This document shows positions 24,629-36,249 of a DNA stretch of 64,000 nucleotides, piece by piece. The stretch spans positions 71,530,308 through 71,594,307 of the forward strand of contig NC_134454.1 of the NCBI RefSeq assembly GCF_030867145.1, in the 5' to 3' direction. The first letter of the stretch is position 1. Every line of letters starts with the position of its first letter. A program made the position numbers and the translations under genes. Source of the DNA: Opisthocomus hoazin. Its lineage: Eukaryota; Chordata; Aves; Opisthocomiformes; Opisthocomidae. The notes under the pieces were generated by a model, which was not told the DNA's origin, ran no database searches, and saw only the letters and a list, made by a program, of their open reading frames with translations.

Positions 24629-27600
24629 GTGAGTTTAATATTTCTGAGCTGGATCTCTGGTGTGTTAATGGTCTAATAAATGGAACCTAGATTGTCCACA
24701 CCCCAAACTCTGTGGGGTGTTTCTCAAATAAATAAATTCCTGGAATGAACCCAGGATGTTTAGAAAACACATTCTGAATTATTTAGAACAAGACCATGGC
24801 ATCTCTTAAAACAGTTGCACTGGGACAAAGTGGTGAGAAGCTTCCCTGCTGGTGTGGCTATCCTAGGGCTGAACAGAGCAGCAGCTCTGGAGTACAGGAC
24901 TGCTTCGGAGCTATTCTCCCATCCACTTGGACACAGCTTGTTCAAGGTGGGAAGTGGGATGTTATGGCTATGCAAACCACAGGTCCACACTTGCATGAAA
25001 GCTCTTGCAGCTCAGATCTTGGTTGAAAGTAAAAATGTACTAGTTTTCCCATGGGCTGGTGAAAGTCAAGGCTGATAGCTCTGTCCTGTTGCTTAATGTA
25101 CGTGGTACAGACCTTGAAACCCCTTTGTGCTTAAACCTTAGTGCTACTGGGCACCTGAATAAGGAGCACTTAAACTTTGCATGGGAAAATGCAATAGTAG
25201 CAGCTTAGTTACCGTGGAAGATATCCCAGCCTTGGGCATTACAGACTGCAGACTTGTATAATGTGTAAACTAAATTATTCCTTGTATATTAAAGATTGCC
25301 CTTGTTCAAAGAATCTGTTTACACAGACATGATTAGGGGAGGTATTCATATTTGTGCAGTGGTGACCTTGACCATAGCAGGAGATCCTGGGTTTTACTCA
25401 ATACTTATATGTAATACATTATTATATAATAAATACATAATATACAGGATAATAGAATACATATTAGAAATAGATAATATGTATTTATTAACCCAGTGCT
25501 TTTGGTTGATAAATCATTTGTGTTTAGGTACTACAAGAAATAATTTTGAAGGGAAAAAAGTGATTCACTTAGAGTATGAAGCATATACTTCAATGGCAGA
25601 GACCGAAATAAAGAAAATCTGCAGAGATGTTAGACAGAAATGGCCATCAGTCAAACATATTGCAGTGCACCACAGACTTGGGTATGTATAGCCAGACCCC
25701 ATCCTTCTGCAAGTGGAATATTAATCCTTGTCTGGTGCATGGCTGTGCTTACATAGTTGCAGAATGTGCAGGAGTCTTTATAAACTGTAATGCAGCAAAG
25801 CTGACTGCAGGATCAAGCTCTTGCTGTGGAGCTAAGTTTCAGAAATCGTCTATTCAAAAACATGTGTGTTGGTAGTGTTTGCTGCAGTCCTGGAGGTTCC
25901 TTGAAGGTGCTGGTGGGGAGAACGGATTGAGATTTCATTCCAGGGAAGAGGAGGCTGTTGGTTTGTTTTGCCTTTTTTTAAAGAGGTGAAGCTGGCCGCA
26001 CTTTCTTTTTTCTTCTCTCTTGCATTGAGATGCTGCAGAATATTCGTACTGTCAGATTTAAGTCAAATTATGCCATAGGTAACCTGAAAGCCTAGACTAT
26101 GGGGAGGGGAGAGGCATGGCAGTTGCCAGCTGTGCTTGCCAGTGAACCTTCTGTTGTTCCTTGAGTCTTGGTTAAGCATTTTCTGTTGTGTTCAAAATGT
26201 GGAATACTAGTGTCTGACATGCTCTTGAGCTTTCGCTGTTCATCAGGTTTCTCACTGAAGCTAGCAGGATTCGCAGAGTCTATTGCAAATGCGTATTTGT
26301 TTTTCTGTCAGCAGAAGGACCTTAGGAAGTGATCGCAAAGGGTAGTATTACCTCTGAACAGTAGTTTCCTTAGGTTTCCGCTATAGTCAACAGAGAGAGT
26401 GATTCTCTTGAGGGCAGCTCAAAGCATTTAAGCTTAGATTTTTCCTGTGAACTGTTTGCCAGTGGAGTCTTGCTACAGAGGGAGGGATGGGAAGCAACTT
26501 TTGGGAATACTACCCTTGTGAGGAGCAAAACAAAACCTTGTGCTACTTCTGCCAAGTTTGGAAAACAACACACCAAACAAAATGTCCTGATTTGAAGACA
26601 GAATTTGCCAAAAATTAAGTTTCATTGCAAAATGTGCGTAGTTGCAAGCACTTAATTTCTTCTGTCAGAAATTTTTGTGCAAACTGAGATGATGTCTTAG
26701 GTCTTCAGATAAGAAATGGCTGTCCCTAACTTGTTATTGTTCATTATTAAGCCAGTTTCAAGTGAGTTACCTGTGCATTGTTACAAGTTAGCAGTTTTCC
26801 TCTCCTAATTCCGTAGACTTTATTTAAAAAAAAGAAGATAGAATGGAAGAAGAAAGCCTATGTCTGGTGGGTTTATTTATTGTAAAGCGTGGAATTCTCA
26901 CATCTGGTACTGATTTTGGTTGTGGTTTTCTTTCTTTTAAAAAGTGTGTAATCTTTTGGACATGGCTTGACACTTGCTCAGTATGAATGAGTCAGGAGAG
27001 CGTGTGGCCAGAACACTGACGTGACATGGCCACAACTTTTGTGTGCTCTTGATGTTAAGCATTAGCTAAAGCTGCTGTTGTTCCTCTTCTCTCCCTAGTG
27101 TGGTTCCAATAACTGAAGCAAGTGTAATTATTGCAGTCTCCTCTCCACACAGAGCAGAATCCCTTGAAGCTGTAACGTACTGCATCAATACCTTAAAAGC
27201 ATCCGTCCCAATATGGAAAAAGGTATGTTTGAGGACAAATTTGATTTTAGGCCTGTGCCAGTCTTCAACAGCTGGTCTAGAGGCTGCTGCTGCTCTTCAG
27301 GGAAGGAGCTGAAGCATTACAGGCAGCAGTTGCTCCTGATGGGTTGCCAGTGTCTAGCACCAGTGGGTTTCCTCTAGTGCAGCCAGGCCCATCTGTGGCA
27401 GGAGGGGCACCTGGAAGGCCCTCCCTTGCCTGTACCATCCAGCTCCTCTTCCTTTTAATGCCATCCTGGGGTCAAAGTGAAGGAGTCCTGAGGTCTCCTC
27501 TTTTGAGTGGCAAAACTCAGTTCTGCACAGGCTTGTGGAATAACTTGGAGTCAGCTTTGCTTTAGACAGCATTGCAGTTTGCAAGTAAAAGTGCCATTTC

Positions 27601-29256
27601 TTGTCTTTCCATTTCCCCCTCATCCCTGTGGCCTTGAGAAAGCACAAAGCATTAAGCAACAGCACACAATGAAGGGATGAGCAGAGGTCCCAGAGCTAGT
27701 ATGGGCACACAACAATGTGTGGAGAGACCAGCCCTAGTCTAGAAAGAGCCTTATTGCATAACCACAGTATTGGGTGCAAGCAGTGAACATTACCTCTGCC
27801 TTCTCTCCCAGGCTGAGCTTGGCATGTGGTAGCAGTGATGTTCTCCGCATTAACCCCACTTTCCTGACACCTCTTTTGGGAGTCTGGAGTTCTGTGGTCT
27901 CAGAAAGAATAATCGGCAGCTCAGAGCCCTGCTGAATTTGCAGCTTAGGACTGAGCAGCAGTCCAGTCTGTCCTGAAGATCTAATACTTACTCTATTTTG
28001 TGTATTTTTGTCATATTTTTAATATTGACGTTTTGTATACACTTCAGTACTTTCCTAAAAATGATGGTACGGTAGGTTAACATAGTGACATAGAATCACA
28101 GAATGGCAGGGATTGGAAGGGACCTCTGTGGGTCATCTAGTCCAACCCTCCTGCCGAACCAGGCTCACCTACAGCAGGCTGCACAGGACCTTGTCCAGGG
28201 GGGTCTTGAATATCTCCAGAGAAGGAGACTCCACAAGTGGGCAGCCTGTTCCAGTGCTCTGTCACCCTCAGAGAGAAGAAGTTCTTCCTCATCTTCAAAC
28301 AGAAATTCCTATGCTTCAGTTTGTGCCCATTGCCCCTTGTCCTGTTGCTGGGCACCACTGAAAAGAGTTTGGCCCCATCCTCCTGACACCCACCCTTGAG
28401 ATAATTATAAGCACTTATAAGGTCCCCTCGCAACCTTCTCTTCTTCAGACTAAACAGTCCCCGCTCCCTCAGCCTCTCCTCATAGGAGAGATGCTCCAGT
28501 CCCCTCATCATCCTCGTAGCGCTCCGCTGGACTCTCTCCAGTAGCTCTTCATCTTTCTTGAACTGGGGAGCCCAGAACTGGACAGAGTACTCCAGATGAG
28601 GCCTCACTAGGGCAGTGTAGAGGGGAAGGACAGCCTCCCTCGACCTGCTGGCCACACTCCTTTTGATGCACCCCAGGATTCCATTGCCCTTCTTGGCAGC
28701 CAGGGCAAACTGCTGGCTCATGGTTAACCTGTTGTCCACGAGGACACCCAGGTCCCTCTCCGCAGAGCTGCTCTCCAGCAGGTCCACCCCAAGCCTGTAC
28801 TGGTGCATGGGGTTGTTCCTCCCCAGGTGCAGGACCCTGCATTTGCCCTTGTTGAACCTTGTTGAACATGTGAAAAGGGCAGTTTCATATGTGAGTAGTG
28901 TGTACTCTACAGCTTTTACATAATTTCCTCTAGATCTCTTTCTTGAATGGACTTCAGTTTAGATGGGCCTTTCTAAATTTAATGAGGCTCAGTCCGAGGT
29001 TCAGCATCTGCCCACATGTGTGTCAGTGTGTTCTAAGGGTGCTGCCCTCTTTGCTGTTTGCCAGCCAAGTGCTGTGTAGTCCTGTTGTGATCAGTAAATA
29101 ATAGCACGATGGCTGTTGTTTGGCCTGGCTTGTGGCTGTATGTTGCAGTCTCCCACAATATTTCCTATTCTTTGTTTATATTTGCAGGAGATTTATGAGG
29201 ATGAGTATTCTTGGAAAGAAAACAAGGAATGCTTTTGGGCAAATTCTGAAAAATAA
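24508..29256 (+). CDS. MOCS2: MOCS2B, molybdopterin synthase catalytic subunit (4 exons)
   Basis: Join 24508-24628, 25528-25681, 27099-27222 and 29188-29256 to give 155 residues of the MoaE family. This large subunit forms a heterotetramer with MOCS2A in the cytosol and makes the dithiolene of molybdopterin. Landmarks are [20 protein letters not shown] (residues 18-37), [12 protein letters not shown] (41-52), [17 protein letters not shown] (82-92) and [12 protein letters not shown]. In [12 protein letters not shown], Lys125 and Lys132 have the same seven-residue spacing as catalytic Lys119 and Lys126 of E. coli MoaE. The start at 24508 has strong context (G at -3, G at +4) and is preceded in frame by TAG TGA GCT. 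The frame therefore cannot begin further upstream, unlike the 188-residue human protein, whose N-terminal extension overlaps MOCS2A. All splice sites are GT-AG and the frame is unbroken. Confidence 0.95.
24629..25527 (+). other. MOCS2: MOCS2 intron 4
   Basis: A 0.9-kb GT-AG intron with an A/T-rich stretch around 25400-25490. Nothing else was recognised in it. Confidence 0.85.
25528..25681 (+). CDS. MOCS2: MOCS2 exon 5 (MOCS2B)
   Basis: The acceptor TGTTTAG precedes GT ACT ACA AGA AAT AAT. It encodes most of residues 41-92, with the conserved [10 protein letters not shown] block and [10 protein letters not shown]. The WPSVKH segment appears to carry one more residue (Ser) than human WPVKH (human sequence from memory). 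Confidence 0.94.
25682..27098 (+). other. MOCS2: MOCS2 intron 5
   Basis: A 1.4-kb GT-AG intron; the donor is G/GTATGT and the acceptor CTCCCTAG. No repeat or additional exon was recognised. Confidence 0.85.
27099..27222 (+). CDS. MOCS2: MOCS2 exon 6 (MOCS2B catalytic lysines)
   Basis: It encodes residues 93-133, including [20 protein letters not shown] and [11 protein letters not shown], which hold the two family-conserved lysines of the active site. The donor is AAG/GTATGT. Confidence 0.94.
27223..29187 (+). other. MOCS2: MOCS2 intron 6 with antisense CR1
   Basis: A 2-kb intron carrying a CR1 LINE fragment (28092-28867) in the opposite orientation to the gene. The acceptor TTTGCAG at 29181-29187 is good. 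Outside the LINE no feature was recognised. Confidence 0.85.
28092..28867 (-). mobile_element. CR1 LINE fragment, 5'-truncated, frameshifted
   Basis: The + strand opens with AGAATCACAGAATGG, the reverse complement of a CR1 3' end. Read on the minus strand it encodes the C-terminal part of the CR1 ORF2 protein: [70 protein letters not shown] and [13 protein letters not shown] small deletion after WNRLP shifts the frame, so the last residues are garbled and the element is dead. The 5' end is truncated, with the RT catalytic core absent. It belongs to the same subfamily as the copy at 56811-57556. Confidence 0.93.
29188..29256 (+). CDS. MOCS2: MOCS2 exon 7 (end of MOCS2B)
   Basis: It encodes the last 22 residues, [20 protein letters not shown] followed by EK, and the TAA stop at 29254-29256. 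The ECFWA.S ending matches the family C terminus. Confidence 0.93.
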   Translation, partial: EIYEDEYSWKENKECFWANSEK

Positions 29257-29271
29257 CTGTACTTTTTTAAA

Positions 29272-29277
29272 AATAAA
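29272..29277 (+). terminator. MOCS2: Proximal poly(A) signal of MOCS2
   Basis: A canonical AATAAA occurs 16 nt after the MOCS2B stop codon and is followed by a T/GT-rich stretch (TGTTACTGTTCCTCTGTTCC). It would give an extremely short 3' UTR. Longer 3' ends using later signals cannot be excluded. Confidence 0.55.
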
Positions 29278-29299
29278 GTGTTACTGTTCCTCTGTTCCT

Positions 29300-32200
29300 A
29301 ATGAGCATATTGGCTTAGATTTGAGTTGTTTTTACAGAGAATCTATATGTTTTTAAGCAGTTGTAATAGGCATTTCAATCTGAATAATTTAATTATGACT
29401 GAATTAAATTAATGAGTATTAATTAGGGTTTTAAAGTGTTCTTGACTCTGCTTTGAAATCATCTCTTTGTACATTTTAACGTGGAGTCAGTTTTTAAAAC
29501 AGTCTTCCCTAAAATTCTTGCTTGCGAGGTGTTTAGTCCTCTGTGATATATACTGCTTTAGTGCCTTTACAGTGGTAGTCTGTGTTCTCTGGCTGCGTGG
29601 GAGGTCACAACAGGACAATTGGATTTTTTTTAAATCTTCAAAAAAGTCCTGAGTAGTTTAATTTTATATGACTGTAGCATAAGTTTGCAAGCTTTATGCT
29701 ATTTTGACATCTTGTAACATGAAAGCTAGTTGAAGTAGATTAAACATTTTGGTACAGGCAGAGAAGAAAGTATAAACTATACCCCAGAGTTATTAACTTT
29801 TTAGTAGTGGTTATGTTCCAGTAGCTCATTCTCACAGAAACATTTTTACTTTGCAGCTGATATTACAAGTCCATGGCATTAAAAATATATGGACAGACCT
29901 TGATTCAAGTTAGATCTAATACTCTAGCAGCAACAAACTTGCATTAGCAATAACATGCAAACCTGTAACTACTTAATGATGTGTAGACATGATTAACTTT
30001 GAAGAAGCTTTTATGGCTGCGTAATTGTATAGTGCTGCATTACAAAAAAAAAGCCAGCTATTATTACAAATAGACAACTATCAGTTTAATTATAGTAGTT
30101 TGACTTTAAACTTGTTGGGATTCAAAGTCAATGAAATGGAGTAGTTTCTCAAAGGAAAGTGAGTCTATTGAACTTTTGCAGTTTATATATGCATTTATAT
30201 TCACATTTATGATTGTAATAGTTTTTATTTTGTTACTCTTTTCAAACCTAGTTAAAAGAGAAAAGGACTGACATAGTATGCCTGTGCTTCCACTGGAAAC
30301 AATGGGCTACTCATCTGAGTAAGATCATTTTATTTATGATATTGTACTGTGCCATGATAGTGTTTAGATGCTAAGAGTTCAAAGTCCCATTTTGTATGGC
30401 ATTCTTACTAATACTGAGGGGCAGTTTTATCTAGTCATCATTATCAATGTAGACAAGGTAGATACAAAGGAAGGGAAATGAGGTAAAGCAAAATGATTTG
30501 CACGAATTTATGTATCATTATATCACACAACGCTTAAGCCTCAGCTGTATAATCAATTTCATTGTGTCTGTAGTAAAAATCTATGAACAGCTGCTAGCTG
30601 AGAAAAATGGGTGATGATCTTTTTTCCCCCCAGTGATCTCAATCAGTTTTAATACTCGTGATGGCTTCTGTATCTGGATTAAGTAAACCCCAACGAAACA
30701 TAAAACTTCAGGCAGAAGTATGGTTAAAGTGTGCTTGTTAACTTACTGATGCGCTTTCCTCAGTAGAAGTGAGCGAGTCATTCCTCTGCAGGACACCAGC
30801 TGCTTCTTGCATGCTTACACATATGCAGCCTCCAAACCATGTGGGCCCTATTATGTAGGCAGCACTGAGCAAGTTCAGGGTTGAATTTTCCTTCACTCTG
30901 GAGGCTGGAGAGAAGCCCTCTGCTATTTGAATGTCATTTTTACTGGGAATTGTACAGAATCGTGAGTACGGATCACTTCCTCTGTCAAATAATTCTTTTT
31001 GTTTTTTAGAAATAAATAGAAATACTCAAACTTTTCCATTTTTGGTGTTCATTTCTCCGTGTTTGTGTTTGCTGTTATTACCATGTAGATAATTAGCATA
31101 TTAATTTCACAAAAATAAATGGCTAGCTTGCCTTGCAGTGGATGGTTTATGAACGAAGTAAAATCCATGAAGTGCTTGATTAGTGGTGCTGTGCTCTGAT
31201 ACAGAAAAATAGTGGTATTTAGAACAGTTAAATGTACTTGGGGCCCTGTGATCAGGGGCAGTTCCTGTGTTGAAGTAGTGCCTCTCCAGTGCTGCAGTCT
31301 CCTGGAAGATTTCTCCAGGGTGACCTTAAGTGCACCTTCCCCATCAGCAGTGCAGCTGGGAAGGAGGGTGTAGGAAAGAAGAGAAAGAATAATTGTGTAC
31401 TTCCCCACAGTGACCAGGAACAATGAATGGAAGAGATGTTGTACTGAGTCACAGCTGAGTGTTACAATGTGTGTACGCTGCCATGGTCAAAACAATGAAA
31501 TGTCATTTTGTGTCCCTAGCTGTGCATGAGGCAAGTACTGCTTTGTTCTGGAACAATGATGTATCAGTCTTGTGTAACTTTGGGTTCTTCATCTGGCATC
31601 TAAAAGCGAAATGGAAATGCCCCTAGGAGGTGTGATGTGCATAATTAAATGTAAAATGTATCTCACTGAAATTTAAGTCCATACTCCGAGCTTGGTGTTC
31701 CGGCTCCCTCTGTAGGGCTACCCGCTCTGCTAGGGTAATATTATCATAAGAGGGCAAATTACTGTGTTCTAAGATAGCTGCCTAAGGCTATGTCTGAAGT
31801 GACCCAGAAGTGCTTCCAGATTTCCAGGCCAGGGGATGAGCCCCAGCTGTGTCTGACGGCGTGTCTGGGGAGGATGTGGCCGCGCATGTCCTGGCTTCCA
31901 CACATGCAGGACTAGGCTGCTGGATGAGGGCTACCTTGTGTTCTGGTGAGGTCTGTGAGTGGGATGATAGGCAGCTGCAGATCAATATCCAAGGGAGTCC
32001 TAGCTTTCTGGGGCAAGTCCAGCTGTTTCTCTGCCTTGGCTATAGGGGAGGGTAATCCCACCCCTCTGTGCCTCTGCCAGGTGTGTCACAGCGTGCTGCA
32101 GAAGTGGTGGCTCCAGGTGCAGACAGATGTTCCTGGGAATAGACGCTGCAGACCAGAGGGTCATCGTCTGATTCCTGCAGAGATCTGCCAGATGTGTGGA

Positions 32201-33301
32201 AGGGATGCTCATGTCTTCAGAGCAAGAACTTGTTGTTCTGGAAAGATATCTTGGTCCTGGCTGGCAACATTTGAATACACTGATCCATCCCTTTGTCTGG
32301 CAGAATGTCCATATACCAGCATTGCTTGATTTTATAAGTTCCCTGATATTGGTCTTTTGTTCTGCTCTGTCCCCAGGAGAAGCTCAGCCCGATGCATACT
32401 ATGAAAACGGTGACTGATGGATTGCGATGAACTGAACGGGGTCGGGGGGGGGGGGGTCGGGGGGGGGGGGATGGGACCATGATGTGGGGAGCCTACCCAG
32501 GAGATGGCAGCCAAGAGGTGGCAGCTGCCAGGTGCTGGCTGTGCTGGGAGGCACAGGCACTTGCTTCGCCTGTCACCCATGAAAGGGCCACGGTCGCACT
32601 CGGGAATGAAGCCTTCAGATTGCTCAACCTTAAACTAGATTTTTGGCTAGGCTTTTCTCTCAGCTCACTTTTCCCGTTGCAGGAATGTGTAGTTTTATAG
32701 ACGTAACACATTCATTTGCTCTATCAAAAACATTAAAAGGAAAAATCTGCTAAAACTAATTATTAACAAAGTGAAATTGTCTGTGAAACCAGACAGTGCT
32801 ACTTCTTGCCCCCCAAAAAGCTCTGAAAACTTGATCTTGAGCTCTTCTATTAAGTGTCCTGTGGAGGTATGTGGAAGAACGAGAGTTAAGAATAGGCTGA
32901 TGACTATAAATCAGCAGCTTCTTTGAGTGCCTTAGGCTTGCTTTTTAAAAACAAACCAACCATACAATTTGATGTTGTGAAGTGTTACAAAAATTAACAT
33001 CCTGATGTATCTTCATAGTAGTTCTGTTTTAAAACTTCCATTTTGACTATTTTAAGAGAAAGAGGCAAATACATTTTACAAACTGCTAGCACACCATAGC
33101 CTGTGATTGCATATGAATAATTGATCATAAATGAGGGCAGAAAGGTTGACTTAAAAGATAGGACTCAACTCCTCTCAGGCTTTGAAAACTGATACAAGGA
33201 CATACTTGGCTCCATTTTAGGTAGTGCTTTTTCAGTAGTATTTCTTCTCTTTAGGGTGCTGTTTAAAAATAAATGAGTCTGTGTTCAGCAGTATTCTTGT
33301 T
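29300..33301. other. Intergenic region between convergent MOCS2 and ITGA2
   Basis: About 4 kb between the likely 3' ends of the two genes. The left half is AT-rich, while 31.7-32.7 kb is more GC-rich and contains the G-run block at 32438-32475. None of the open frames shows a recognisable domain. Part may be an extended MOCS2 3' UTR. Confidence 0.5.
32438..32475 (+). repeat. G-run block, potential G-quadruplex
   Basis: Runs of 4, 13, 12 and 3 G are separated by TC, TC and AT. Four G-tracts with 2-nt loops meet the simple G-quadruplex pattern. It lies between the two convergent genes. Run lengths in such tracts are prone to sequencing error. Confidence 0.8.
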
Positions 33302-33307
33302 TTTATT
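33302..33307 (-). terminator. ITGA2: Candidate ITGA2 poly(A) signal
   Basis: TTTATT on the + strand is AATAAA on the minus strand. Scanning downstream from the ITGA2 stop codon by eye, this is the first canonical signal I found, giving a 3' UTR of about 2.85 kb. On the minus strand it is followed by T-rich sequence (CATTTATTTTT). Confidence 0.4.
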
Positions 33308-36159
33308 GTAGTAACGCTGTTAGGCTCTCAGGTAGGCACCACAGTGATACAGTCCCTGCTCCCTTAGAGCTTACATGCTAGCTTTCAGAAGTCGGTTTGA
33401 TTACAAACTCTTGTACATCCCCATTCTACACTTAGGCTCATATGAAACTAACTCTGATTTTGGACTTGATTCTAGTACTTCAAGAAGTCAGCAGCTAGAT
33501 TTCAAGACCAGAATCAGATGTAACTTGAGTTTGCTCAAGGTATTCCTGACTTTTCTTGCTTCAGGCACAAACGGAAGCACATGCTGAAGCTCAACATTTC
33601 AGAATATTATTTCACCTGTAACATGCTGTTTTATAAAACTAAAAAAAAAAACCAGCCTCTTGCGCATAGTACAAAATATACATAATATTTCCAGCATTAT
33701 TTGCGGCTTAAAAGTGCAATAGACTCACCTATTACAAAAACTGAATTAGCTACTTAAGTATTAATTGTAAAAGAAAAAAAACAACCTAGTAACTTGAAGT
33801 GGTTAGGATACAAAAACCTTACCCATTGCTATGCCTTCCCCTTATTTTGGGAAAAAGTATTATGTCCAGGCTGGGGGGAAAATCGTGTTGTCTGGGTCAA
33901 CATACAACCCAGTGAAGACTAGTGAATTGAATCATTGCTACCTGATTGATAAACTGTTAAATCCCCAAAGAAGCTGGATGTCAGATACGGACATGTACCT
34001 CCCACCAAAGGTGGAAGAAGGAAATCTGGCTGAATGCCTGAATTTCCCTTGCAAGCAGCACCAGAAATGAGAGATGCTCCCCTCTGCTGCTTTGTGAAAT
34101 TCCCCCTCTTGCCTGGAGTGCGTGACCCTGGTTATGCAGGAGCTTCCCACACATATGGATGTAGGATTTTGTTTTCTTCCTCACAAGTTTATACAAGAAT
34201 TGAGGCAGACAAATTTTTATCTTTACTTTCAGAGCATTTTCCCTCAGGGTTTATAATTCCAAGTCAGAGCTTATTCTTTAGCTTTATGCAATTGCCTCTT
34301 TTTTTTTTTTTTTTTTAACTTTTAAAATAACTGTTTTAGTCACAAACTCGGCTGATGGCAACAATCTTGTTTGACAATCTAGATCAGAATCTGGATTGTT
34401 TTTTAGGAAAAAAAACCCCACCCCAAAACATAACATTTCATAGATACAAAATAAATCCAAAACACATACAAAACTACACTGAGTACAATCCAGCTGTCAC
34501 TGCAAATGGAGCTGTTATTTGCCAAAGAGATGGCTGTCTCCTGACTGGTTACTGATTAAAGAAGACTGAGTAAAACTTTCAAACGTGCTCAAGCCTAGTT
34601 TTTGAGGAGTCCCTCAGAAATTTATCTGAAAGGTGCCTAAGCATAATTACAATCTAGCTTTGGGGAAAACATGATTTTGGGTTCTGAATCAGGCACATTT
34701 AAATGTTTTACTCTTCAAGTAAATCACCTCCAGTTGGAAACAATCTCACTTGCATGGCAGCATACATAAGGACAACACACACGTCTTCTCTCACAATCGA
34801 TAATAAGCATCGCTGCCAGCTGTGAGAAAGGCAGCCAAAAGGCCAGTTCCCCTGACTGTTACCAGTCTTACAGCATGGGCCTTGTTAAGATTGAGCTTTC
34901 ATAAAAACCAGGCAGCATAACAGCATGTGATAAACTTGAGGTGTGTGACCAACAAAGCCACCCAAGTGTTGTGCTCAGAGCTCCTTCCAGAGCACTACAG
35001 TACTTTACTGTATAAAACATAAGTTAACTTCATCAAGACATGGACATACGGGACCAAATAAAATGTGACAGGTAAGGAGGTCATGCTGAACTTTGGTCTC
35101 CTGGAGGGCACTGAGATGCTAAAGAAACAAGTGCAGTAAACAATATACAGAGCTTAGATCTTCACTATCCTCAGTCCTAATATGCATACTTCCTCAGTTG
35201 TCATCCCCTTTAGTTCACTTCATGGTCTTGCAATATCTTTTGGTACAGAATTAAAGGCAAGATCTTGACTGTCTTCCCTATTTACGTCAAAAGCCAAACT
35301 GATGTCAGAGCGATTGTGAGCATAAAGCCCAGGGTAACAGTAGTGGTAGTGCTTCTTGAGATGAAATCTGAAAACCCAATCATAACATTCCAGAGAACAT
35401 GTTGCAAGTGATTTGAATTTAGTATTTTCTTGAGAGAAGGTATGCAGAAGGCAGTTATATACATACCATTTGGCAATATTTCACCAAAACAATATACTTC
35501 AGTAATTTAGTTGTGACCTTAGTGCAAGGAATATGGTGAACTTTTGGAACTGTTTGCCCATCCAATTGTCCTGTGGCACCCAGACAGACATCTTCATATG
35601 CAGTTCCCACTTTATAGATCAGTTGACAAAGGTTTGCTGGTGCAAATTATTTCTCTAAAACAATAAGGATGGAGCTAGTCAATGAAAAAATGAGTTTTCT
35701 TCTCCCAGTCTGGAAGCAGTATTCACCACACATTCATCATCAACTTAATAGAAAATGTCCTTGACACATATGGTACTTGTCAACTGAATTACGAACTGAT
35801 GCTGTTCCACAATAATCTGAAATAAATTGCTCTGTTTCACTCTGCAGTGGATCAGGAGAAGGGCTGCTGGCACAATATGTTACTGTAAACTCCGGACCTG
35901 CCAGTTCTAAGGGCTAAGTTTGTTTGAAAGGCAAAAATTTACAAGAAAAGGCACTATAAATCATTTTTGAAAGAAACAAACTGTCCTGCAGTTACTCTTA
36001 TAATAGAGTAGAATCTGTAAAATATTTTCATCTATAAAAAGACAGTTTCATTAAAAATGTTTAAATGTTACTAAGCTTTAAGGCACTCCAGCTGAAGAAC
36101 CGACTGGATCGCAACTGTTGGTGGCTCAGATCTCTCTTTATCGACATGACTTATCATCT
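33308..36159 (-). other. ITGA2: Probable ITGA2 3' UTR
   Basis: Sequence downstream of the ITGA2 stop codon with no intervening AATAAA or ATTAAA on the minus strand that I could see. It contains an 18-base T run on the + strand at 34299-34316. The human ITGA2 transcript also has a multi-kilobase 3' UTR. The extent is inferred; RNA data are needed to fix it. Confidence 0.4.
34299..34316. repeat. T18 homopolymer
   Basis: An uninterrupted run of 18 T on the + strand (A18 on the ITGA2 strand). No gene-like sequence precedes it on the A-rich strand, so it does not look like the tail of a processed pseudogene. Confidence 0.8.
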
Positions 36160-36249
36160 TCAGTCTTTGTCCTTTGTGAGTTCTGTAATTTCATCGACAT
36201 CTTCTATATCCTGTGTCATTTTCTCATACTGTCTCTTGAAGAATCCAAG
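36160..36249 (-). CDS. ITGA2: ITGA2 exon 30: cytoplasmic tail
   Basis: Minus-strand acceptor CTTCTCACAG precedes CTT GGA TTC TTC AAG AGA. The exon encodes [20 protein letters not shown] then ITELTKDKD and stop TGA (36160-36162). GFFKR is the membrane-proximal motif that clasps the beta tail. The last residues (TKDKD) are longer and more charged than the human SS ending (from memory). Confidence 0.97.
   Translation of the reverse strand, partial: LGFFKRQYEKMTQDIEDVDEITELTKDKD

Noticed and set aside
28549..28923. Additional open frames at 28549-28869 (-) and 28663-28923 (+)
   Set aside because: They are shadow frames of the CR1 ORF2 sequence.
27223..29187. CR1 in MOCS2 intron 6 as a coding exon of MOCS2
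   Set aside because: It is in antisense orientation and lies between two well-defined coding exons whose junction (WKK-EIY) matches the family.
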